This document shows, one piece after another, positions 51,301 to 60,577 of a stretch of 64,000 bases of DNA. The DNA comes from Lacipirellulaceae bacterium (GTDB lineage: Bacteria > Planctomycetota > Planctomycetia > Pirellulales > Lacipirellulaceae), in the NCBI GenBank assembly GCA_040218535.1, contig JAVJRG010000005.1, positions 124,001 to 188,000 of the forward strand, read 5' to 3'. A program made the translations under genes and the position numbers. The notes under the pieces were generated by a model. The model did no database searches. It saw nothing but the letters and a program-made list of their open reading frames with translations, and had not been told where the DNA came from. The first letter of the stretch is position 1. Each line of letters begins with the position of its first letter.

Positions 51301-51620
51301 GTACCCCGAAGGGGTTTCATCCTACAGCCCAGGGTTCGATCATCACGAGCGACAGCGAGTGTGATCGTACCCTGGGTTGAGAGAGATCGGCATCAATCGA
51401 CCGAGGAGCAAGTTCTGTTTGCCGGATTGACGGTACCGAGGTCGAAATCGGCATGGATGGCTTCGGGCTGTTGCGACCTCGTTTACGTGCCGCCTGTAGT
51501 CAAGCCGCATTGCTCGGTCGCGCTGTCGGTGGCGTTAGTCTACCCAGGGTACGCCCACACTCGCTGGGGCTCGCTGCCCGCCAACCCTGGGCTGTGGGGT
51601 GTAACGCCTTCGGCGTAGCT
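51301..51620. repeat. Composite repeat with AGCCCAGGGT inverted arms
   Basis: The left block begins ACCCCGAAGGGGT and contains ACAGCCCAGGGTT and TACCCTGGGTTG. The right block contains TACCCAGGGTACG and AACCCTGGGCTGTGGGGTG, then GTAACGCCTTCGGCG. The blocks are reverse-complement related. The region between them (about 51390-51540) has no supported gene. It separates the HAD gene from the RF-like gene. Confidence 0.8.
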
Positions 51621-51638
51621 CGATATTCGAAACAAAAA

Positions 51639-52136
51639 CTAACTTAACGTTTTCAACCCCAACGCTTCGCGTTGCTGATTCACCAACCTGAATGCCGGTG
51701 GATGTTGCTTGCAAAGCTTGATGAGCTGCGAGCTCGAAACCCCGAGCCTATCGGCAGCGTCTGAAGGCTGCCACGCGAACTCGACCAACTGATCGAGTGC
51801 CTCAGCCAGCAAAGCGGGGTAATCATTGTGCTGATCATTGACGGAAACTTTTCCGGCTCGGCAACGGCTTTGCCAGAGCGTTGATGGAGATTCGTTTGCC
51901 GTGTGCCGGACCTCCACCGCCAGTTTCAAACGCAGCCGGAAGATTGCCATCGCGCGATTCTGCTCTTGGCTACGCCGCTCAGAAGCTTCCCCGCGAATGC
52001 CTGTTGGAGTATGGGTGATGACGATGGCCGTCTCGACCTTATTGCGATGCTGACCGCCAGGGCCCGAGCCACGAGTGCGTTGTGTGGTGCAGTCGGCAAG
52101 CAACGCTTCGAGGGAAAGCTGTGAAGGATGCGACAT
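51639..52136 (-). CDS. Release-factor-like GGQ protein (RF-1 domain)
   Basis: A 165-residue protein with the peptidyl-tRNA hydrolysis motif of class I release factors, RGSGPGGQHRNKVETAIVIT (GGQ at about residues 27-29), but without a codon-recognition domain. Such proteins (ArfB/ICT1 and planctomycete relatives) release stalled ribosomes. The C-terminal half is a helical extension (AADRLGVSSSQLIKLCKQHP), like a small helix-turn-helix. The start was taken at MSHPSQLS (52136). The bases just before it are a fragment of the TAGCCCGCGAGCTACG repeat. Confidence 0.88.
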   Translation of the reverse strand: MSHPSQLSLEALLADCTTQRTRGSGPGGQHRNKVETAIVITHTPTGIRGEASERRSQEQNRAMAIFRLRLKLAVEVRHTANESPSTLWQSRCRAGKVSVNDQHNDYPALLAEALDQLVEFAWQPSDAADRLGVSSSQLIKLCKQHPPAFRLVNQQREALGLKTLS

Positions 52137-52169
52137 CGTAGCTCGCGGACTAGACAATCATATGAACTT

Positions 52170-52856
52170 CTAAACAAGTTCGCTCATCGATTGTAAGCCA
52201 ATCGGCTCGCGGCTCGTGAAGGGCTCGCCGTAGTCGACACCGATCGACTTTCCCCAGTAGGCCGCTTCGTCGCGTAGTCGATCAAGGAATGAGGGATTCG
52301 TGGGACGGCCCGTGATGAACTGGCTCTCGTAAGCAGCAATCGCGGCGAGCTTCTGCTCCCAAACGTCGCTGATATCGAGGATGAAGGCGGGCTGCGGGTT
52401 CATCTTAAGATGGACACAATAATAGTTGTAGATGCGCTCCGGATGAAAGGGTTCGCCCGGCATGTCAGTCTTGCTGAGCTTTGCCCAGAAGCGGGCATCA
52501 TCCACGAGCTGCGTCGCGGCAACGTGATCGGGGTGGGCATCGACCCAGTAGGGGGCGAATAACCAGCGCGGCCGTTGCTCACGGATGACGCTGGCGAGCT
52601 TCTCACGAGCTTCCAAGGTCGCTTGTAAGCTGCGATTCGGGAGTCCTAGATTTTCGCGCCAGTCGAGCCCGAGGATCCCAGTCGCTTTGGCGGTTTCTGC
52701 CGCACGAAGTTCCAAAGAGCCATGCGGTGTCGGCTCGCCGGTGGTAAGGTCAAGGACACCGACGCGTTTTCCCTCGGCTTTGAACTTCAGAATGGCACCC
52801 CCCATGCCAAGTTCGGCATCGTCGGGGTGTGGGGCGATGACAAGTAGATCGAGCAT
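52170..52856 (-). CDS. bshB1: Bacillithiol biosynthesis deacetylase BshB1-like
   Basis: A 228-residue PIG-L-family zinc deacetylase. The metal site shows as VIAPHPDDAELGMGG and WVDAHPDHVAATQLV. The block LTTGEPTPHGSLELRAAETA and LGLDWRENLGLPN are characteristic of the BshB1 group, which removes acetyl from GlcNAc-malate during bacillithiol synthesis. BshA and BshC are not in the window. Other PIG-L deacetylases with different sugars remain possible. Confidence 0.85.
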   Translation of the reverse strand: MLDLLVIAPHPDDAELGMGGAILKFKAEGKRVGVLDLTTGEPTPHGSLELRAAETAKATGILGLDWRENLGLPNRSLQATLEAREKLASVIREQRPRWLFAPYWVDAHPDHVAATQLVDDARFWAKLSKTDMPGEPFHPERIYNYYCVHLKMNPQPAFILDISDVWEQKLAAIAAYESQFITGRPTNPSFLDRLRDEAAYWGKSIGVDYGEPFTSREPIGLQSMSELV

Positions 52857-52893
52857 GGTTGGCTATTTGCAGTCGGCTATCAGCTGATAGCCC

Positions 52894-53373
52894 TTAAAGA
52901 TTGATAAAGCTCATGTGTAGGCCCGCATGGCGGCGGTGGAGCAAGTCGTACTCGTCATAAGTCATTTTGCCAAAGAATGGATGATGTGCCACCTCGGACG
53001 AAGACTGGAAACGACGAATCGAGGTGCGTAAGTGATCGAGTGCTGCCGAGGTTTCAGTTTCCGATGGGCCGATAACGGCTGCAGCTTCTTTGGAAAGCTG
53101 AAACCCAGCGGGCATCGGCTTGCCGAGAAACATTTTTCTCATCAATGGTCCGGCGATTCGAAAGAAGAACGGAGCCTTGAAGCCGAAACCGTCGAGCGAG
53201 CAATCGATCGTTTTCGCCAAGTGATCAAAGATCATCGCCAGCGACCAGTTGCCTTGGGTTGAGGCATTTTGAGCAGCGGCTTGTTCTGCCTCGGCGAGGA
53301 CTTCGTCGAGGGAAGCGTAGTCAAGTTCACGCCGTTTGACTTCCTTCGTGTTAACTGGGGTCGCCGTGAACAT
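52894..53373 (-). CDS. DUF1569 protein
   Basis: A 159-residue protein, start MFTATPVNTKEVKRREL; the earlier frame start at 53430 adds a hydrophobic stretch that is probably not translated. The helical bundle fold, LAMIFDHLAKTIDCSLDGFG early on and HHPFFGKMTYDEYDLLHRRH with its C-terminal His pair, fit DUF1569, a relative of DinB-like four-helix metal proteins. The function is unknown. Cytosolic. Convergent orientation is absent; the deacetylase gene is downstream on the same strand. Confidence 0.82.
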   Translation of the reverse strand: MFTATPVNTKEVKRRELDYASLDEVLAEAEQAAAQNASTQGNWSLAMIFDHLAKTIDCSLDGFGFKAPFFFRIAGPLMRKMFLGKPMPAGFQLSKEAAAVIGPSETETSAALDHLRTSIRRFQSSSEVAHHPFFGKMTYDEYDLLHRRHAGLHMSFINL

Positions 53374-53491
53374 GGGGGCCTCTTGAGCCAGTGGAAATAG
53401 AAACGGGGGAGCCGTTGCCACTGCTGGCAATTTCGCTTAGCTTCACTTCAAAGTCAACGCATAACGTGAAGATACTTACAGAGAGAAATCC

Positions 53492-55018
53492 ATGAGTGCC
53501 AACGCTCAGAAATTACAGAAAACTTACGCCAAGCTCTGCGAACACGTTCAGCAGACGGCAATGCTCTCAGGTGTCGAGGAGCTGTTGCAGTGGGACGAAT
53601 GCACGAAGATGCCTCCCGCGGCTGGTCCCTATCGGGCGGAGCAAGTCGCACTGGTGGCGGGAATGTTGCACGGGCGGCGGACGGATCCTCAGTTGGGCGA
53701 GTGGCTGGCTGAGCTTGTCGATAGCCCTTTGGCGGCTGATCCGCACAGTGATTTTGGCACCAACATTCGCCAGATTGCTAAAGACTACGAAAAGAAAACC
53801 AAGCTGCCACAGAAGTTGGTCGAGGAGCTCTCCCGGACTAGCGTACTTAGTCAACAGACATGGGCGGAAGCTCGCAAAGAGAATGACTTTGACGCGTTCG
53901 CGCCGATGTTGGAGAAGACCTTTGACCTGAAGCGGCAAGAAGCGGCAGCACTTGGTTTCGAGGAGACGCCCTACGATCCGTTGCTTGATGACTACGAACC
54001 GGGCGAGTCGACGGCGAATGTCGCGAAGGTGCTGGGTGACCTGAGGGAAGCGATCGTCCCGCTAGTCCAGGAAATCGTCGGCAGCGACCATCAGCCGGAT
54101 CGAAAAGTTCTCGAGCAGGACTTCGACATTTCGCAGCAAGAGAAGCTCGGTCGACATGTCGCTGAGAAAATCGGCTACGACTTCAACGCGGGCCGATTGG
54201 ATACGACCGTTCATCCGTTTTGCTGCACGCCGGGGGCTGGCGATGTGCGGATTTGCACCCGTTATAGCATCGACAACTTTGAGAACGCGCTGTTCAGCAC
54301 GATTCATGAAGTCGGGCACGCACTTTATGAGCAGGGACTCGTCAGCGAGCAACACGGTTTGCCGACGGGCTCGTCGGTTTCGCTTGGAATTCACGAATCG
54401 CAGTCGCGGATGTGGGAGAACCAAGTGGCGTTCAGCCGTGGTTTCTGGCAGCACTTTTTTCCTGTGACCCAGCAGCATTTTTCAGAGGTCCTCAAGGGAA
54501 GTAACGTCGAAGAGTTCTATGCCGCACTGAACGTGGTGCGACCTTCGTTGATTCGCGTTGATGCTGATGAGGTGACTTACAACCTTCACATCTTTGTGCG
54601 GTTCGAGTTGGAGCAGGCTTTGCTGGAAGAGAAGCTGACAATCAAGGACTTGCCAGAGGCTTGGAACGCCAAGTACGAAGAGTATCTGGGCATCAAGCCG
54701 CCGAACAATGCTGAAGGCGTCATGCAAGATGTGCATTGGAGTGCGGGGCTCGTGGGATACTTCCCGACTTACTCTTTGGGCAATCTTTACGCCGGGCAGT
54801 TTTTTGCGAAAGCTGAGGAGGATCTCGGCGACTTGCAAACAGCTTTCGCCAAGGGGGAGTTTACCGAGCTGCTCGATTGGTTGAGGAAGCACATCCACAG
54901 AGCAGGGCAACGGTATTCGCCGTCGCAGCTTGTGGAGCACGTGACAGGAAAGCCGTTGTCGCACGAGCCGTTGCTGGCTCAGCTTCGCAAGAAGTATGGG
55001 GAGCTGTATCAGTTGTAA
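53492..55018 (+). CDS. Carboxypeptidase Taq (M32) metallopeptidase
   Basis: A 508-residue cytosolic zinc carboxypeptidase, all helical. The zinc motif is HEVGHALYEQG (HExxH, residues about 271-275). The third ligand lies in GIHESQSRMWENQVAFSR, where the conserved HESQS is diagnostic of M32. DVHWSAGLVGYFPTYSLGNL near 410-430 is another family block. The length is typical. A start at 53492 is supported by GAGAGAAA upstream. Stand-alone gene. Confidence 0.95.
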   Translation: MSANAQKLQKTYAKLCEHVQQTAMLSGVEELLQWDECTKMPPAAGPYRAEQVALVAGMLHGRRTDPQLGEWLAELVDSPLAADPHSDFGTNIRQIAKDYEKKTKLPQKLVEELSRTSVLSQQTWAEARKENDFDAFAPMLEKTFDLKRQEAAALGFEETPYDPLLDDYEPGESTANVAKVLGDLREAIVPLVQEIVGSDHQPDRKVLEQDFDISQQEKLGRHVAEKIGYDFNAGRLDTTVHPFCCTPGAGDVRICTRYSIDNFENALFSTIHEVGHALYEQGLVSEQHGLPTGSSVSLGIHESQSRMWENQVAFSRGFWQHFFPVTQQHFSEVLKGSNVEEFYAALNVVRPSLIRVDADEVTYNLHIFVRFELEQALLEEKLTIKDLPEAWNAKYEEYLGIKPPNNAEGVMQDVHWSAGLVGYFPTYSLGNLYAGQFFAKAEEDLGDLQTAFAKGEFTELLDWLRKHIHRAGQRYSPSQLVEHVTGKPLSHEPLLAQLRKKYGELYQL

Positions 55019-55096
55019 CCTTGTGCGAGAATCCCCAGTCCGCAAAGTCTAGCAAGGTGATCTTGCTAGCAGTGCAGGATTTGTGGGAGATTGCCA

Positions 55097-55120
55097 CGGC
55101 TAAGCCGACAAGCGGCTGCT
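55097..55120. repeat. CGGCTAAGCCG repeat, exact copy of 47030-47053
   Basis: All 24 bases are identical to the copy at 47030. It lies between the M32 gene and the zinc-ribbon gene. Confidence 0.8.
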
Positions 55121-55180
55121 GGATTGGTAGACTGAGGGCTCATTTGTAGGGCCAATACTGAACTTTGGAGTCGCGTTGCG

Positions 55181-57166
55181 ATGTCGTCGATTGCTGCCTG
55201 TCCCCGCTGTACTTCTACTTTGCAGATCCCCTTCGGTGCTTTTGCCGAGAGCACAGTGCGTTGCCCCGTTTGTGGAGCGGAGTTTGCTGTGAGCGAAGCG
55301 CCCGTGCAGGCGCTGCCTGAGGCGGAGGTGATTCTTTCTGGCCCTGAGGATGAGCGGAAGATGACGGTTAATGTTGAGCCAGACGGTGCGGCGAAACCGG
55401 CAAGCGTCGCGGACGGAGCAATTGGCCATTCAGAAGAGTCGTTAGACCAGTGGGAGCAACTTCGTGCCGAGTTGAGTCCACAGGCCGGCAAGAGTATTGA
55501 AGAGAAGGAGAGTGATGAAGCGACGAAGCAGGCGGGCGAAACGCTCGCAAAGCTAACCGAGAAGATGAAGAAGCCGACGCTGAGCAGCCTGATCGAGAAG
55601 TCGGAGGCCGAAGAGGAAACCGAGGAGCAGTTCGTTCAGCATGACTGGGAACAAATCCCTGACGCGACCGATTCCGCTGCGAGAGAAGAACCACAGGCTG
55701 AATCTCCAAAGCGTTCTCTCGAAGAGATGCTCGCCGAGTTTCGCAAGCCTGTTGAAGAGCAGACTATTGAGCCAGAGCATGTCGAGCCCAAGACTGTCGA
55801 GCCAGCGGGAGCTGAGACTGCCGGGATAGCTGATGCATCCGATACCGAGCAAGAAGAAGCGGGTACGGTTGAGCCAGCCTCGCTATTCCAGAGCCGTTTG
55901 AGTCTTCCTAGCGAGGCAGACAAAGTTGCAGAGACTCCAGCGGTTTCAGAGGCGGAAGCCTACAAAGCGGTTGAGTTCGATCACTCGCTAGAGCACACAG
56001 TGCGTAGTCTGGAGCAGACAACAAGTAGTCGCGACACAGAGGAGCCTGCCAGTTCTTCTTATGAATCTCGGGATGCAATCGTCACAGAGAAAGCGACCGA
56101 TTCGATCAGTCGCCATTCCTATAAAACATACCAGGACGAACCGCTCGATCTGAGGATTGATTCAGCCGAAAGGCAACGCAGCTTGAAGCCTTTGGCGAAG
56201 GTTGCTGCTGGTGGCCTGCTTGGCTGCTTAGGTTTGGCCTACAGCTTGCTTTGGATCGCCGGACCGAGAGCCGACCTTTTGCAGATGGGACGCTGGGCTC
56301 CTCAGGCTATGCTGCCCGCTTCGATGCGTAGTCAGACCGAGATGGTCGCCGCGCGTGAAAAATCAGTACCCGAAGAGCCTGCCGATCAACCAGGTACGCA
56401 GTCTGCCGATAAATACCTTGCAGGGGCGTCTCCTTTGCAGCAGGACCGTGACGACAGGCCTACTGAACTTCCCGTTGACAGCGAAGTAGCCCCTGCGAGT
56501 GCCGTTACTCCAGCCGCAGGGCAAGACGATGATGCGCAAGCCTCTGAATTGCTCAAAGCGGGGCAACTTAGCGCCCTGTTGGTGAGCCCACGTGCTGTTT
56601 CTACCGCTGCGCTTGCTGAAGCCGTGGCGGAAGCACGCGCGGCGCTACCCGACTTGCTGACTGGGAATCTCTCCGACGCCAATTCGATTGCACGTAAAGG
56701 TGGTGCCTATAAGTCGTTCGCCAAGTTGGCGGAATGCGTTGCGCTAGCAGGGGCGTCAGGCTCAGGCGGGCAAGTTGGGGATGATTCGGACTTCGTGATC
56801 GAACTGGCCGAAGGGAAGCAATTGCTCCGACGTGCGATCAGTGACAAGTACGAACGTGATGAAGTCTCGCAAATCGCCGCCCGCTGGACAGAATACACCA
56901 AACGTCCCAGCTCGGGGATTGCCTTTGTGGGCACCATCATCGACGTGCGAGCCGTTGGTGCGCTGACGGAGTATTTGGTCGAGATCCGTTGGCAGGACGA
57001 GCAACTCGCCGTTCCTGTACTGATGCCGCGGCTCCGCTTTACCACGGGTGATCAGATCGGCGTCGTCGGTGTCGTCGCGGCGAATCCTCGCGAGTCGCTC
57101 CGTGGCTACGAAGGGGACGCGCCGCAGACGATTGTGGCCGACGATTCGTTTCTGCTAGAGGAATGA
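55181..57166 (+). CDS. Zinc-ribbon membrane protein of unknown function (661 aa)
   Basis: Residues 7-31 form a zinc ribbon: Cys7-x2-Cys10 and Cys28-x2-Cys31 (ACPRC and RCPVC). A long Glu/Ser/Ala-rich, low-complexity region runs to about 335. One membrane segment follows (LAKVAAGGLLGCLGLAYSLL, about 338-362). A second low-complexity stretch leads to a folded C-terminal domain (about 530-660) with beta strands (IAFVGTIIDVRAVGALTEYL), possibly OB-like. Orientation would place the zinc ribbon in the cytosol and the C-terminal domain outside. Such zinc-ribbon-plus-anchor proteins are common in planctomycetes; the role is unknown. Confidence 0.78.
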   Translation: MSSIAACPRCTSTLQIPFGAFAESTVRCPVCGAEFAVSEAPVQALPEAEVILSGPEDERKMTVNVEPDGAAKPASVADGAIGHSEESLDQWEQLRAELSPQAGKSIEEKESDEATKQAGETLAKLTEKMKKPTLSSLIEKSEAEEETEEQFVQHDWEQIPDATDSAAREEPQAESPKRSLEEMLAEFRKPVEEQTIEPEHVEPKTVEPAGAETAGIADASDTEQEEAGTVEPASLFQSRLSLPSEADKVAETPAVSEAEAYKAVEFDHSLEHTVRSLEQTTSSRDTEEPASSSYESRDAIVTEKATDSISRHSYKTYQDEPLDLRIDSAERQRSLKPLAKVAAGGLLGCLGLAYSLLWIAGPRADLLQMGRWAPQAMLPASMRSQTEMVAAREKSVPEEPADQPGTQSADKYLAGASPLQQDRDDRPTELPVDSEVAPASAVTPAAGQDDDAQASELLKAGQLSALLVSPRAVSTAALAEAVAEARAALPDLLTGNLSDANSIARKGGAYKSFAKLAECVALAGASGSGGQVGDDSDFVIELAEGKQLLRRAISDKYERDEVSQIAARWTEYTKRPSSGIAFVGTIIDVRAVGALTEYLVEIRWQDEQLAVPVLMPRLRFTTGDQIGVVGVVAANPRESLRGYEGDAPQTIVADDSFLLEE

Positions 57167-57189
57167 GTGCTCTGACTTGCTTAATTCCC

Positions 57190-57250
57190 TAGCCCGCGAG
57201 CTACGTCTCGCGCGGGGCGTAACGGCTAAGCTGCAAGCAGCCATGCGAGC
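57190..57250. repeat. TAGCCCGCGAGCTACG half-site and CGGCTAAGC unit
   Basis: The segment 57190-57215 is identical to the left arm at 40671-40696 but its partner arm is missing here. A CGGCTAAGCTGCAAGCAGC unit follows at 57222. It lies before pntAa. Confidence 0.75.
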
Positions 57251-57354
57251 CAATTCTAGTATGACAGTGCTCGGGCCAGGGGTGTTTGTGCGAGAGGATT
57301 TGTGGCACAATCTCACAGGTGGACACAGCCTGAGTTGCCCTCTGCGAGCCCCCT

Positions 57355-58575
57355 ATGAAGATTGCCGTCCTCCGCGAAACCTTTCCTGGCGAACGCCGCG
57401 TTGCGTTGGTGCCCAGCGTCGTTGCTCAAGTGAAGAAGCTCGGTAATGACATGCAACCGGTGGAGGTTCTCGTCGAAGCCGGAGCCGGCGAGGCGGCTGG
57501 CTTTACTGATGAGATGTATCGAGAAAAAAGTGCGGAAGTCTGGGACGATCGCCGGTCGCTCATCGAAAAAGCCGATGTCTTGCTGCAAGTCCGGACTTTG
57601 GGCGCAAATCAAGAGGCGGGGCGTGACGATCTGGATTCGCTCCAGCGAAATCAAGTCATTATCGGCACGGCAGATCCCTTGGGTGCCCCGGAAGCCGTGA
57701 AGGAACTCGCCGAGAAGCACGTCAGCCTTTTCGCGTTGGAACTCATTCCACGCATCACGCGTGCCCAGAGCATGGATGTGCTCTCCTCCATGGCGACCAT
57801 CGCCGGCTACAAAGCGGTGATCTTGGCGGCCAATCATTTGCCGAAGTTGTTTCCGATGCTGATGACTGCCGCGGGGACGCTCACCCCCGCGAAAGTGTTT
57901 GTCTTGGGTGCGGGCGTGGCGGGCTTGCAGGCGATCGCTTCGGCCAAGCGATTAGGAGCGGTCGTGCAAGCGTATGATGTACGACCGGTCGTGAAGGAGC
58001 AGATCGAGTCGCTGGGGGCGAAGTTTGTCGAGCTTGACCTCAATACGGGCGATACCGAAGACAAGGGTGGCTATGCTAAGCAGTTGACCGAAGAACAGCT
58101 CGTTGAACAACGCAAGCAACTGGCCGACATTGCCGCTGAGAGTGACGTCGTGATCACAACAGCAGCCATCCCTGGACGGCCCTCACCGCTGTTGATCACT
58201 GCCGACGCGGTTGAGCGGATGGCACCGGGGTCGGTGATCGTCGATTTGGCGGCTGAACGTGGCGGCAACTGTGAACTGACCGAGGCGGATCAGACGGTCA
58301 CGAAGCACGACGTCACCCTCTGCGGCCCGACGAACCTACCCAGCGAAGCACCTCAACACGCGAGCCAGATGTTCGCCAAGAACGTGGCGACTCTGCTCGG
58401 ACTGTTGATCAAGGAGGGAGAAGTCGACATCGATCTGAGTGACGAGGTGATCCGCGACACCCTCGCCACGAAGGATGGCACTGTGCAGAACGATCGGCTA
58501 CGGGAAATGTTGGGGATGGAACCGCTAACGAAACCAGCCACGGAGCCGCCAGCGGAGCATTTGGCGGAGAAGTGA
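57355..58575 (+). CDS. pntAa: NAD(P) transhydrogenase subunit alpha, part 1
   Basis: A 406-residue soluble NAD(H)-binding subunit (dI). The start MKIAVLRETFPGERRVALVP is canonical. VLGAGVAGLQAIASAKRLGA is the NAD-binding Rossmann motif, YDVRPVVKEQIESLGAKF the mobile-loop region, and VIVDLAAERGGNCELTEADQ a family block. The membrane part of alpha is encoded separately (pntAb), as in the split three-subunit form. The enzyme links proton flow to hydride transfer between NADH and NADP+. An inverted repeat lies between this gene and pntAb. Confidence 0.95.
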   Translation: MKIAVLRETFPGERRVALVPSVVAQVKKLGNDMQPVEVLVEAGAGEAAGFTDEMYREKSAEVWDDRRSLIEKADVLLQVRTLGANQEAGRDDLDSLQRNQVIIGTADPLGAPEAVKELAEKHVSLFALELIPRITRAQSMDVLSSMATIAGYKAVILAANHLPKLFPMLMTAAGTLTPAKVFVLGAGVAGLQAIASAKRLGAVVQAYDVRPVVKEQIESLGAKFVELDLNTGDTEDKGGYAKQLTEEQLVEQRKQLADIAAESDVVITTAAIPGRPSPLLITADAVERMAPGSVIVDLAAERGGNCELTEADQTVTKHDVTLCGPTNLPSEAPQHASQMFAKNVATLLGLLIKEGEVDIDLSDEVIRDTLATKDGTVQNDRLREMLGMEPLTKPATEPPAEHLAEK

Positions 58576-58585
58576 TTAGCTTATG

Positions 58586-58696
58586 TGTCATTCCGACCGA
58601 GCGACAGCGACCGAGGAATCTGGTTTGTGCTCTTGTTAACTTAACACTTACTTCAAGGCAGATTCCTCGGTCGGCGAGCCTCCCGTCGGAATGACA
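58586..58696. repeat. Inverted repeat module TGTCATTCCGAC, copy 2
   Basis: Outer arms TGTCATTCCGAC and GTCGGAATGACA are exact complements. GACCGAGGAATC pairs with GATTCCTCGGTC inside. The last 28 bases are identical to 19820-19847. It is inserted between pntAa and pntAb, within what should be one operon. Confidence 0.88.
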
Positions 58697-58720
58697 AGTA
58701 CTGAAAACGCGAATCCCCCC

Positions 58721-58987
58721 ATGACCATAATCACCGCCCTTACGATCTTCGTCCTCGCCATCTTTATCGGCTTTGAGATCATCACGAAGGTCCCGCCGAC
58801 CTTGCACACGCCCTTGATGAGCGGTTCGAACGCCATCAGCGGCATTACGCTCGTCGGGGCGATCCTCGCAGGCGGGAGTACGTTGGGATCGTTACTCGGG
58901 TTCCTGGCGATTGTGTTCGCCACGCTGAACGTCGTAGGCGGTTTTCTAGTCACGCATCGCATGTTGGAAATGTTCAAGAAGAAATAA
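58721..58987 (+). CDS. pntAb: NAD(P) transhydrogenase subunit alpha, part 2
   Basis: An 88-residue membrane subunit, start MTIITALTIFVLAIFIGFEI. It has three membrane segments and the conserved KVPPTLHTPLMSGSNAISGI loop, which lines the proton path. It ends in a Lys run (EMFKKK). An earlier frame start at 58691 lies in the end of an inverted repeat and is not expected to be used. pntB follows 43 bp later. Confidence 0.94.
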   Translation: MTIITALTIFVLAIFIGFEIITKVPPTLHTPLMSGSNAISGITLVGAILAGGSTLGSLLGFLAIVFATLNVVGGFLVTHRMLEMFKKK

Positions 58988-59030
58988 TACCGCTTGCGTC
59001 ATAGCCGCACCAATACGAAGAAAGCCAACC

Positions 59031-60500
59031 GTGCTTGAAAACCTACTCCTACTCGCCGAGACCACGACCGTTACCTTGAAGAACGGTGATCTGACCGTGA
59101 CTGAAGGTGTTGATGCTGCAGTAACGGAGAACTTCGCGCAGATCGGATATCTCGTTGCCGCGGTGTTGTTCATCCTCGGCATCAAAGGCATGACGCACCC
59201 GCGGACCGCGGTCCGTGGGAATTTGCTCGGCGCCGTCGGAATGTTTGTTGCCGTGCTGGTGACGGTTGTGCAGCAAGGGGTTTCGCTACCGACGGTACTT
59301 GCCGGCATCGCTGTTGGTGGTGCGGGGGGGATGTGGCTTGCCAAGAAGGTCGAGATGACGCAGATGCCGCAGTTGGTGGCGTTGTTCAATGCGTTCGGCG
59401 GGATCGCCTCGGTGTTCGTCGCTGGGGCGGAAGTCTTGAAAGGTCCGGCTGCCGATGTCGACGGAACGGTTGCTGGGCTGGCGGCCGGACTGGCGGGACT
59501 GATTGGGGCGGTCACGTTCAGCGGCTCGCTGGTTGCCGCGGGGAAGCTTCAGGAGCTGCCCCAGTTCAAAAAGCCTTGGACCTTCGGTGGGCTGCAAGCG
59601 GTTTGTGGCTTGCTACTGCTGGTGGGTTTGTTTTTTGTCCTGGAAATGGTCGACAACACCGGTTGGGAATATTTCCCGCTCGTGATTCTGGCTTTGGTAC
59701 TCGGGGCTTTGCTTACGTTACCCATCGGCGGTGCCGACATGCCGGTGGTAATTGCGCTGTTGAACAGTTACTCCGGCCTGGCCGCGGCTGCTGCCGGTTT
59801 TGTGATCTCGAACAACGTGTTGATCATCGCTGGCTCGCTAGTGGGGGCATCGGGGCTGATTCTTACCAGCATTATGTGCAAGGCGATGAATCGCTCGCTG
59901 ACAAACGTGTTGTTCGCAAAGTTCGAACCGGCAGCCGACGGCCCGTCCGCCGACAGCGTGTACGAAGGCAAGATCAAGAGTACGTCACCCGAAGAGCTTG
60001 CCATGCTGCTTGATGGTGTGCAGCGGGTGGTGATTGTCCCCGGGTACGGCTTGGCCGTGGCACAAGCTCAGCACACGGTGCGTGATTTGGCGAACTTACT
60101 GGAAGCCGAGGGCGTCACGGTCGAGTACGCCATCCACCCGGTGGCAGGTCGGATGCCGGGGCACATGAACGTGCTGCTCGCTGAGGCGGACGTGCCGTAC
60201 GAGCAGCTCAAGGAAATGGATGAGATCAACCCAACCTTCGCTCAGTGCGACGTGGCAATCGTCATCGGCGCCAACGACGTCGTGAACCCCGTCGCCAACA
60301 CCGACCCCACCAGCCCGATCGCCGGGATGCCGATTCTTGATGTGATCGAGGCCCGAACCGTGGTGGTCATCAAACGGAGCTTGAGCCCTGGTTTCGCTGG
60401 CATACCCAATCCGCTCTTTGCTGCTGATAACTGCCTGATGTTGTTCGGCGACGGCAAGAAGGCACTTAATGAGTTGGTAGCGGCACTCAAGGAAGGGTGA
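59031..60500 (+). CDS. pntB: NAD(P) transhydrogenase subunit beta
   Basis: A 489-residue subunit with GTG start. Residues about 35-290 hold eight or nine membrane segments. The C-terminal NADP(H)-binding domain dIII spans about 310-489: VVIVPGYGLAVAQAQHTVRD, HPVAGRMPGHMNVLLAEADV and VIGANDVVNPVANTDPTSPI, then VVIKRSLSPGFAGIPNPLF. All family blocks are intact. It ends with a 4-bp GTGA overlap to a possible early mutY start. Confidence 0.96.
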   Translation: MLENLLLLAETTTVTLKNGDLTVTEGVDAAVTENFAQIGYLVAAVLFILGIKGMTHPRTAVRGNLLGAVGMFVAVLVTVVQQGVSLPTVLAGIAVGGAGGMWLAKKVEMTQMPQLVALFNAFGGIASVFVAGAEVLKGPAADVDGTVAGLAAGLAGLIGAVTFSGSLVAAGKLQELPQFKKPWTFGGLQAVCGLLLLVGLFFVLEMVDNTGWEYFPLVILALVLGALLTLPIGGADMPVVIALLNSYSGLAAAAAGFVISNNVLIIAGSLVGASGLILTSIMCKAMNRSLTNVLFAKFEPAADGPSADSVYEGKIKSTSPEELAMLLDGVQRVVIVPGYGLAVAQAQHTVRDLANLLEAEGVTVEYAIHPVAGRMPGHMNVLLAEADVPYEQLKEMDEINPTFAQCDVAIVIGANDVVNPVANTDPTSPIAGMPILDVIEARTVVVIKRSLSPGFAGIPNPLFAADNCLMLFGDGKKALNELVAALKEG

Positions 60501-60503
60501 GTT

Positions 60504-60567
60504 CTCGCAAAGGCGCTAAGGCGCGAAGTGAGTTTTTAGTCTTTGTGCTTTGGCGCCTTTGCAAGAG
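60504..60567. repeat. GCAAAGGCGC inverted repeat
   Basis: CTCGCAAAGGCGCTAAGGCG (60504 on) pairs with a GGCGCCTTTGCAAGAG arm ending at 60567, imperfectly. The related module TTCGCGTCCTTAGCGTCTTT lies near 12540. If the GTG at 60497 were used for mutY, this repeat would be translated. Confidence 0.6.
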
Positions 60568-60577
60568 TTCCTTTGTC

